Below are positions 61,401 to 64,000 of a stretch of DNA of 64,000 nt, one piece after another. The DNA comes from Chionoecetes opilio (lineage: Eukaryota; Arthropoda; Malacostraca; Decapoda; Majidae). The position numbers were made by a program, and so were the translations under genes. Position 1 is the first letter of the stretch. Each line of letters opens with the position of its first letter. The DNA is taken from assembly GCA_016584305.1 (NCBI GenBank), contig JACEEZ010010144.1, positions 72,501 to 136,500 of the forward strand, read 5' to 3'. The notes under the pieces were generated by a model that worked only from the letters and a program-made list of their open reading frames with translations, made no database searches and was not told the DNA's origin.

Positions 61401-63258
61401 CTTTAAAAACCCACAGCAGCGGTCCCACATACTTTTAACACCCACAGCAGAGGTCCCCACACACTTTTTAACACCCACATCAAAGGTCCCACACACTCTT
61501 TAACACCCACAGCAGAGGTCCACGCACTCTTAACACCCCACAGCAAAGGCCCACACACTCTTAACACCCACACAGCAAAGGTCCTACCCCACTCCTAACA
61601 CCCACAGCAAAGGTCCCACACACTCAACACCCACAGCAAAGGTCCCACACACCTAACACCCACAGCAAAGGTCCCACACACTCTTAACACCCACAGCAGA
61701 GGGCCCACACACTCTTAACACCCACAGCAAAGGTCCCCCACCTCTTAAAACCCACAGCAGAGGGCCACACACCTAACACCCACAGAAAGGTCCCACACAC
61801 TCTTAACACCCACAGCAAAGGTCCCACACACTCTTAACCCCACAGCAAAGGGCCCACAAAACTCTTAACACCCACAGCAGAGGTCCCACACACCCAACAC
61901 CCACCAGCAAAGGTCCCACACACCTAACACCCACAGCAAAGGGCCACATACTCCTAACACCCACAGCAAAGGTCCACACACTCCTAACACCCAAGCAAAG
62001 GTCCCACACAAATCTTAACACCCACAGCAGAGGTCCCACACACTCTTAACACCCACAGCAAAGGTCCCCCACTCTTAACACCCACACAAAGGGCCCACAC
62101 ACTCCCAACACCCACAAACAAAGGTCCCCCCACACTCCTAACACCCACAGCAAAGGTCCCACACACTCCTAACACCCACACAAAGGTCCCACACACTCTA
62201 ACACCGACAGCAAGGTCCCACACTCTTGACATCCACAGCAGAGTCCCACACATCCTAACACCCCAGCAAAGGTCCCACACACTCTAACAACCCACCAGAG
62301 GTCCCACCACACTCCTAACACCCACAGCAGAGGTCCCACACACTCTTAACACCCCCAGGAAAGGGCCACACACTCCCAACACCACAGCAAAGGTCCCACA
62401 CACTCTTTAACCCCCCACAGCAAAGGTCCCACACACTCTTAACACCCACAGCAAGGTCCCACACTCTTAACACCCACAGCAAAGGTCCCACACTCTTAAC
62501 ATCCACAGCAGAGGTCCCCACACTCTTAACACCCACAGCAAAGGTCCCCCACACTCTTAACACCCACAGCAAAGGTCCCACACTCTTAACATCCACAGCA
62601 GAGGTCCCACACACTCTTAACACCCACAGCAGAGGTCCCACACACTCCTAACACCCACAGCAGAGGTCCCACACACTTAACACCCACAGGAAAGGGCCCA
62701 CACACTCCTAACACCCACAGCAAAGGTCCCACACACTCCTAACACCCACAGCAAAGGTCCCACACACTCCTAACACCCACAGCAAAGGTCCCACACACTC
62801 TTAACATCCACAGCAAAGGTCCCACACTCTTAACATCCACAGCAAAGGTCCCACACACTCCTAACATCCACAGCAAAGGTCCCACACACTCCTAACACCC
62901 ACAGCAAAGGTCCCACACACTCCTAACATCCACAGCAAAGGTCCCACACTCTTAACATCCACAGCAGAGGTCCCACACACTCACCACCCACCTCCACTAC
63001 ACACCCACAGGAACGCAGCCTACGTCACTTGGGTACGGCTAGTCCTTTACCACCACATGAGCCACCTCTCCACGCTGCCCGAACGACAAGAGCTGCTGAG
63101 GCCCTTCTACTCCATCAGTGCCACCCGCGTCTCCACCTTCATGCAGCTGACGGAGCTCCACGCGCGCCTCGACCTGTCCCTCACCCACGTGGCCACCAAG
63201 CACCAGGAGGCACAGCAGGCCCAAGTGGAACCCAGCGCCTTGCTCATCTACAGGGAAG
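30225..63258 (+). CDS. WDR43: WDR43 (Utp5-like) nucleolar WD40 protein, exons 1-9, 3' end outside window
   Basis: WDR43 is a subunit of the t-UTP/UTP-A module of the small-subunit processome. It acts in the nucleolus in pre-18S rRNA processing and is linked to rRNA transcription. The spliced translation (about 560 residues in the window) follows vertebrate WDR43 in order. It has propeller segments GMVRVWDTATG (exon 1), SADNTVVKWNVLTGE (exon 2), SFTGH...YFLSCSPDDRFVYAW (exon 3) and TLFSQHLNG (exon 4). A linker with PIIAAHFC (exon 5) and MDERL (exon 7) follows. The Utp12-type C-terminal domain has GLHSKD, LRHLQTLFMGKGHKNAAYV and SHLSTLP (exons 8-9). Vertebrate proteins are about 677 residues with an acidic tail, which would lie in exons beyond 64000. 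All junction phases fit except exon 7/8. The start ATG at 30225 follows an in-frame TAA at 30192. The gene spans over 33 kb because its introns are packed with tandem arrays and transposons. Confidence 0.9.
30781..31025 (+). CDS. WDR43: WDR43 exon 2
   Basis: Acceptor CCGTCCACCAG at 30780; donor GC|GTGAGT at 31026; leaves phase 2. It encodes VIAKKKSKQARGEGRSSVLA, a basic loop as in the vertebrate protein. The blade sequence TLQGTVLVYCPEKRELLATL and LFTLSADNTVVKWNVLTGER follow. The upstream open frame from 30556 in the same phase is intronic. Confidence 0.88.
31037..31171. repeat. CT/CTCGCT microsatellite in intron 2
   Basis: The run starts 11 bp after the exon 2 donor. CT copies mixed with CGCTCT hexamers at 31060-31120. 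Confidence 0.95.
31172..31764. other. Rest of intron 2
   Basis: Contains one copy of the short dispersed repeat (CATCACAAAGGACTGGCCAA at about 31497) and a small TTTACTGATTATTTACTGAT repeat at 31650-31715. Confidence 0.6.
31765..31998 (+). CDS. WDR43: WDR43 exon 3
   Basis: Acceptor GTGTGTGCAG at 31764; donor CTG|GTGAGT at 31999; enters and leaves in phase 2. It encodes CVEVRGGSSLCALNGRSLCV, KKSFTGHTSTVAQLLPL and YFLSCSPDDRFVYAW, matching the GH and W positions of consecutive WD repeats. Confidence 0.9.
32137..32349 (+). mobile_element. TTAA-flanked piggyBac-type MITE, copy 2 (intron 3)
   Basis: TTAACCCCTTGAGGCCCAGA at the left and GGTGTGAAGGGGTTAA at the right. The full length aligns to 43701-43911 in the same orientation and to 19048-19265 in reverse. 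Confidence 0.8.
32484..32770. repeat. Imperfect duplication in intron 3 with a donor-like copy of the exon 3 end
   Basis: CTTTATTCTGCT...AATCTTGCCTTCT...TGTAACCTTTTTCTGG occurs twice (about 32484-32605 and 32652-32765). Between them TTTATGCTTG|GTGAGTTTTT (donor GT at 32620) resembles the exon 3 junction TTTACGCCTG|GTGAGTTTGT. Confidence 0.6.
32771..33290. other. Rest of intron 3 before the array
   Basis: Unique-looking AT-rich intron sequence; nothing further supported. Confidence 0.4.
33296..36300. repeat. 30-bp minisatellite, about 95 copies, in intron 3
   Basis: The unit is TCTTATTCTCCATCCTGTAT plus GCTCCAACCC, very homogeneous, with variable positions GTATG/GTATA/GTACG and CCAACCC/CCATCCC. 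A phase shift of about 17 bp occurs near 34415. A 15-17 bp precursor (TTGTTCTCCTATTCCTCCTC) leads in at 33296-33415. The array ends 37 bp before the exon 4 acceptor. Because 30 is a multiple of 3 and the unit lacks stops in most frames, overlapping open frames of 332-1093 codons exist on both strands; none is a gene. Confidence 0.95.
36338..36493 (+). CDS. WDR43: WDR43 exon 4
   Basis: Acceptor CATCCTGTGCAG at 36337; donor ATGG|GTAAGA at 36494; phase 2 in and out. It encodes DVTSESGEPVASFMVGHQVA, NNTVILAVTTLKGDLTLFSQ and HLNG, the last matching the HLFEHILNG end of the vertebrate propeller. The exon is in frame with the open 30-bp array upstream, which produces a misleading fused frame of 1093 codons. 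Confidence 0.9.
36730..37377. mobile_element. Pogo/Tigger-type MITE, TA flanks
   Basis: The ends CACACAACCCTCGTTTTCC and complement CACACAACCCTCATTTTCC, followed by GGAC, are flanked by TA (36728-36729 and 37378-37379). The interior carries a 146-bp tandem repeat, about 2.5 copies. Each copy encodes on the minus strand a C-x2-C-x8-H peptide (HCPWCRNVSETIEHFLLPP), typical of the C-terminal zinc-knuckle-like motif of some LINE reverse transcriptases. Confidence 0.75.
37576..40572. mobile_element. hAT-type element inserted in the SINE
   Basis: The ends CAGTGGCTTCACC and complement CAGTGGCGTCACC are inverted. The target duplication is CCCGTAAT (37568-37575) versus CCCGTAAA (40573-40580), 7 of 8 identical. 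Both subterminal parts carry the GGGGGGGCTTAGCC / GGCTAAGTCCCCC palindromic type sequence. The interior is 300 bp of AT-rich sequence and a large minisatellite, with no transposase. Confidence 0.8.
38055..40497. repeat. 21-bp C/T-rich minisatellite inside the hAT element
   Basis: The basic unit CCTGCCTCCCACTGCCTTAA plus C alternates with CCTGCCTCCCGTCCTGTGTT, CCTGGCTCCCACTGCCTTA and CCTGCATACCACTGTGTTAA variants in higher-order blocks. Frames of LPCLPLPYPG type up to 118 codons are artefacts. Confidence 0.95.
41055..41220 (+). CDS. WDR43: WDR43 exon 5
   Basis: Acceptor CCTCCCTTCCCAG at 41054; donor GAATA|GTGAGT at 41221; leaves phase 0. It encodes RLHILQQGKDKATLPIIAAH and FCADVEDSLIIAYGSSSLLK then FERI, equivalent to the vertebrate IPILAAGFCSDKMSLLLVYGS segment. 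Confidence 0.9.
41290..41320 (+). other. Second copy of the exon 5 end with a donor-like site
   Basis: GGTTTGAACGAATG|GTAAGT (GT at 41309) copies the exon 5 junction GTTTGAACGAATA|GTGAGT 89 bp upstream. The copy is closer to the GTAAGT consensus than the real site. Using it would read through an in-frame TGA just after 41220. Confidence 0.7.
41325..41785. repeat. 16-bp minisatellite (TTCTGACATTTTCTTA), intron 5
   Basis: About 29 copies varying TTCTGAC, TTCCTAC and TTCTTAC. Each unit joins a branch-point-like CTGAC with a T-rich tract. Confidence 0.9.
41786..41940. other. Intron 5 spacer
   Basis: No supported feature. Confidence 0.4.
41945..42790. repeat. ACACATC/ACACAAT array, intron 5
   Basis: CACATCACACAATA and CACATCACA units alternate in 14- to 23-bp combinations over 850 bp. 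The I/T/H/S-rich 301-codon frame is an artefact. Confidence 0.95.
42791..43455. other. Intron 5, unique-looking
   Basis: Two short balanced open frames (42921-43118 + and 43094-43276 -) have no recognisable domain. Confidence 0.35.
43457..43517. repeat. (ATT)n microsatellite at the exon 6 acceptor
   Basis: The trinucleotide run continues to within 5 bp of the acceptor AG at 43520-43521 and supplies its T-rich tract. Confidence 0.95.
43522..43662 (+). CDS. WDR43: WDR43 exon 6
   Basis: 47 codons in phase 0. The acceptor TTATTATTTGCAG directly follows an (ATT)n run; donor ACG|GTTAGT. It encodes SAKEIVGNKQLLRAAPVSTV and TPKMTRDTTVVGPGHLT. This is a poorly conserved linker, but VVGPGHL corresponds to the LVPGIPGHH region of vertebrate WDR43. 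Confidence 0.83.
43701..43911 (+). mobile_element. TTAA-flanked piggyBac-type MITE, copy 3 (intron 6)
   Basis: TTAACCCCTTGAGGCCTAGA on the left and GGCGTGAAGAGGTTAA on the right. It begins 38 bp after the exon 6 donor. About 90 percent similar by eye to 32137-32349. Confidence 0.8.
44035..44580 (+). pseudogene. Jockey-type LINE reverse-transcriptase C-terminal fragment
   Basis: Across frames the + strand reads LYRGLIHPCMEYASH, then RIESKAFRLINSPPLIDCLQ, then segments related to NVASL, LPRP and VNQYL, and finally WNSLF. This is the familiar C-terminal part of crustacean Jockey-like reverse transcriptases. Frameshifts separate the pieces, and a T/A-rich 3' part ends near an A tract at 44571-44580. 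It is dead and 5'-truncated. Confidence 0.75.
44581..45030. other. Intron 6 spacer with a dispersed-repeat fragment
   Basis: GTAACACAAAGCCCGCTTAG and the AGGAAGAGAGTTCCAGAGTTTAC region (44828-44980) resemble untranslated sequence often seen beside the short dispersed repeat at 11575 and 31495. No gene. Confidence 0.4.
45035..47168. repeat. 25-bp minisatellite, about 85 copies, in intron 6
   Basis: The unit is TTTAGTTAACACTGACCCAT plus GGCAC. Variants replace TTTAGTTAAC with TATACTTAAC or TTTACTTAAC and CCATGG with CCAGGG. Each unit holds the palindromes GTTAAC and CCATGG and a branch-point-like ACTGACC. Confidence 0.95.
47169..47429. other. Intron 6 spacer
   Basis: AT-rich; nothing supported. 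Confidence 0.4.
47430..47515 (+). mobile_element. CR1-like LINE 3' tail
   Basis: GGAACTACCACGTGTAGGTC, TCGCGGCCTCTTGTAGCTTC and a TTCTTATGTTC tail. Confidence 0.75.
47516..47960. other. Intron 6 spacer
   Basis: No supported feature. Confidence 0.4.
47968..48085. repeat. 39-bp tandem repeat, 3 copies
   Basis: GTAATCATTACATCCCGTAC followed by CTATTCTCTGGTAG, three near-identical copies. Confidence 0.9.
48118..48208 (-). mobile_element. tRNA-derived SINE head
   Basis: The minus strand reads GCCTGGTAGTGTAGTCGTTA (A box) then GGTTCATATCCCC as a degenerate B box. The internal distance suits a tRNA-derived promoter. It lies about 165 bp upstream of exon 7. Confidence 0.55.
48374..48541 (+). CDS. 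WDR43: WDR43 exon 7, 3' boundary and reading frame unresolved
   Basis: Acceptor TTTTACCCTCAAG at 48373, phase 0. It encodes IAQADVSRRDNKRKQGDEDG and LALPMDERL, matching the KRKSGGNEVSIEERL linker. After MDERL the phase-0 frame runs to a TAA at 48542-48544 with no GT donor before it. In the +1 frame, 48531-48569 reads SDNLPSVKLTQ, which resembles the vertebrate segment (FPVLLTQ) just before the exon-8 GLES equivalent, but the bases after 48569 are CCTAACC, not a donor. A GTGAAA at 48555 is a weak alternative. Sequence error, or array expansion overwriting the donor, would explain this. Confidence 0.6.
48560..48800. repeat. CTCTTAACACCCACCAATAA repeat abutting exon 7
   Basis: It begins as CCTAACCTCTTAAACACCCC and becomes ACTACCTCTTAACACCCACC with about 27-bp spacing. 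It starts where the exon 7 donor is expected. The core CTCTTAACACCCAC is also the core of the intron 8 31-bp array. Confidence 0.75.
48801..49510. other. Intron 7 spacer
   Basis: AC-rich then AT-rich sequence without a supported feature. Confidence 0.4.
49515..49930. repeat. About 155-bp tandem repeat, 2.7 copies, in intron 7
   Basis: AAAATATGAAGGAAAAAA, TTACTCACTGTATCAAAATT and GGAACCGAAAATAGAAAGAA recur in order at about 49570-49660, 49720-49810 and, in part, 49870-49930. Confidence 0.85.
49934..51033. mobile_element. Non-autonomous hAT-like element in intron 7
   Basis: The ends CAGGGCTTTGAAATGGTTTA and complement CAGGGTTTGAAAACTAAATG are inverted. Both ends are rich in GAAAACGTTA/AACGTTAT motifs. 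The 8 bp flanks (ATCAAAAC and ATTTTATC) do not match, so the duplication is not confirmed. The interior is AT-rich with a possible tRNA-like segment. Confidence 0.65.
50462..50530 (+). mobile_element. tRNA-like segment (SINE fragment)
   Basis: TAGCCTAATGCTTGG as a loose A box and AAGTTCGAGTCC as a good B box. Stem pairing is not tRNA-like, so it is probably a SINE remnant inside the hAT-like element. Confidence 0.35.
51208..51359 (+). CDS. WDR43: WDR43 exon 8
   Basis: Acceptor TTGTGTCCAG at 51207; donor CACAA|GTAAGT at 51360; phase 0 in and 2 out. It encodes GLHSKDGRILQGILGCGDET and VRRLPTPAVVPLLRHLQTLF then MGKGH, the first half of the Utp12-type domain (vertebrate GLESND, LRMPLHTIIPLLQELTKRLQGH). 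A 33-bp tandem array begins at the donor. Confidence 0.9.
51366..52300. repeat. 33-bp minisatellite at the exon 8 donor, about 28 copies
   Basis: The unit is GGGTGACAAGCAACAAATTC plus AGTGGGAAAAGAA. The first unit overlaps the donor context of exon 8. Two late units (52020-52045 and 52100-52140) include GGAAAGGGACACAAGTAGGT, a copy of the exon 8 end with its donor changed to GTAGGT. Open frames of 121-332 codons on both strands are artefacts. Confidence 0.95.
52301..52588. other. Intron 8 spacer
   Basis: No supported feature. Confidence 0.4.
52590..54020. repeat. 31-bp minisatellite, left block, about 46 regular copies
   Basis: The unit is GGTCCCACACACTCTTAACA plus CCCACAGCAGA. Copies are regular to about 53550. 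The CAGAGG to CAAAGG variant becomes common toward the right. A TTAA-specific element splits the array at 54021. Confidence 0.95.
54025..55255. mobile_element. PiggyBac-like element inserted at TTAA in the 31-bp array
   Basis: The perfect 16-bp ends AGTAGTCGTCCAGACC and GGTCTGGACGACTACT are flanked by TTAA at 54021-54024 and 55256-55259. Joining the flanks restores the array phrase CACTCTTAACACCC exactly. TTAA duplication is the piggyBac hallmark. The 1231-bp body has no transposase frame, only a 78-codon acidic frame on the minus strand, so it is non-autonomous. Confidence 0.85.
54786..55022 (-). CDS. Short acidic ORF in the TTAA element, unknown function
   Basis: 78 codons, starting MTDELRCQTVNRR and ending LLQNMDW. 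Composition is balanced and unlike repeat-derived frames: a basic N-terminus, then an acidic stretch with GSYMFEPEYEVDEQVL. The YMFEPE motif loosely recalls short acidic N-termini of some invertebrate uncharacterised proteins, but no family is assigned. It may be a captured host exon. Confidence 0.3.
   Translation of the reverse strand: MTDELRCQTVNRRCDRSRVRVQLTPKEMTLARVYYEENEPQIVMGSYMFEPEYEVDEQVLAEPEVQQEDLALLQNMDW
55260..62995. repeat. 31-bp minisatellite, right block, about 250 noisy copies
   Basis: Same unit as 52590-54020 (CACAGCAAAGGTCCCACACA then CTCTTAACACC) but with dense one-base gains and losses and GGTCCC/GGGCCC swaps. It runs to within 15-20 bp of the exon 9 acceptor, whose ACACCCACAG ends like each array unit. 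Many 60-108 codon VGPLLWVL-type minus frames are artefacts. Confidence 0.95.
63011..63258 (+). CDS. WDR43: WDR43 exon 9
   Basis: Acceptor CTACACACCCACAG at 63010; donor GAAG|GTGAGA at 63259; phase 2 in, 1 out. It encodes NAAYVTWVRLVLYHHMSHLS, TLPERQELLRPFYSISATRV and FMQLTELHARLDLSLTHVAT, ending LLIYREG. This closes the Utp12-type domain and matches the vertebrate ASYLSTLPDLV and KLVYEEESSEE region. The acidic tail should follow in later exons. Confidence 0.9.
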
Positions 63259-64000
63259 GTGAGAGAGATTTTTTTAGATTTTATTTATTTATTTAGCCAA
63301 ACTGTTATACATGTAATAAAATATAACATATATAATGATATAATATTGGCTGAGCCTGTTGAGAGTAAACACTCTTAAAAGGCTCCTATATATACACACT
63401 TGAAGATTTATCATTAATAGATTTGATATAAATAAATACTTAGTACTACATATTTATATGAAACTAAGTTATATTGCATAAAAATTTTTACCCAATTAGT
63501 TCAGTTAGAGAATAAGTAATCAGTTGCATGAATTGAATATGCTAACATGTGTACTTATATAAAAATGTACATGCATTTACACCTACAGATTCATACATTC
63601 ATACCTTCAGAGAGAGAGAGAACTATACCATTAATCTGGCTTTGAAGTCCTGTCTTAATATTGTCATTATTGTACTAGAATAGCTTTGGGTGATTTAAAA
63701 GTGTTGCAGCTGATCTTGAACTCCAAATACCTTTAACACTTTAACACTTTATTATGTTTGCCCTTATAACATAATTTTACAATTATGGTAACAAGGTATG
63801 GTGTTGCAAACAGCCCTTTGCAAGCAAAACTTTTTGAGCAAATTACCTCTTCCCCATTCTTGCCTGTACTTTTCTGCCTCCCTCCTCCCTGAGGCCTTGT
63901 TAAGTAATTCATCATTAATGGCAACCTTCTTTACTTCCTTCTCCTTCTCCTCCCCTTATTCTACACCTTTTCAATCTCAAATTAGAACAACTAAACTTCA
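63259..64000. other. Start of the intron after WDR43 exon 9
   Basis: AT-rich, with a short GA run at about 63609-63621. Pyrimidine-rich sequence from 63935 leads into TCTCAAATTAGAACAACTAA at the very end, the same 21-bp repeat that precedes exon 1. This may be the first unit of another array ahead of exon 10. Confidence 0.6.

Noticed and set aside
55180..62641. Many minus-strand ORFs with VGPLLWVLGVCG repeats
   Set aside because: They are frames through the noisy 31-bp array, interrupted whenever an indel changes phase.

Overview
The window looks like nuclear DNA from a decapod-like crustacean. Coding exons are short and spliced, with canonical GT-AG borders. Non-coding DNA is saturated with microsatellites and minisatellites. 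tRNA-derived SINEs, CR1-like and Jockey-like LINE tails, and hAT, piggyBac and pogo/mariner-type remnants are everywhere, and there is a degenerate CCTAA (arthropod TTAGG-type) array. The species is not identifiable by eye; decapod is an inference from repeat style.

Only one convincing host gene is present: WDR43 (yeast Utp5 orthologue), a nucleolar WD40 protein of the t-UTP/UTP-A part of the small-subunit processome. Nine coding exons lie on the + strand at 30225-30392, 30781-31025, 31765-31998, 36338-36493, 41055-41220, 43522-43662, 48374-~48541, 51208-51359 and 63011-63258. Splice phases agree at every junction except exon 7/8. The acidic C-terminus lies beyond the right edge. The N-terminal exons give the beta-propeller; exons 8-9 give the C-terminal Utp12-type domain.

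Layout: 1-1.04 kb, no gene, with a possible hAT end; 1.1-4.7 kb, a noisy 43-bp GT-rich array; 5.4-7.1 kb, an 11-bp array, TC/GA microsatellites and a hAT MITE with an exact 8-bp target duplication; 7.4-16.2 kb, SINEs, CR1 fragments, a fold-back element, the CCTAA-like array, a G-rich minisatellite and dinucleotide runs; 16.7-19.7 kb, long CT runs and a TTAA MITE; 20.7-24.2 kb, an 18-bp array apparently derived from a CR1 3' end and interrupted by two fold-back elements; 24.3-27.0 kb, two terminal-inverted-repeat elements with recognisable target duplications; 27-30.2 kb, mostly featureless with two small MITEs and a 21-bp array; 30.2-64 kb, WDR43.

The WDR43 introns are the most interesting part. 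They are filled with large tandem arrays: 30-bp in intron 3, 21-bp inside a hAT element in intron 4, 16-bp and ACACATC types in intron 5, 25-bp in intron 6, 33-bp and 31-bp in intron 8. Several begin or end at a splice site. Near-copies of the exon-end/splice-donor sequence recur downstream of exons 3, 5 and 8. Intron 4 is almost wholly a Russian-doll nest: mariner/pogo-like element, then SINE, then hAT, then minisatellite. Two arrays (1.1-4.7 and 55.3-63.0 kb) show dense small indels that suggest poorly polished sequence. Most long open frames in the window are translations of tandem repeats and are not genes.
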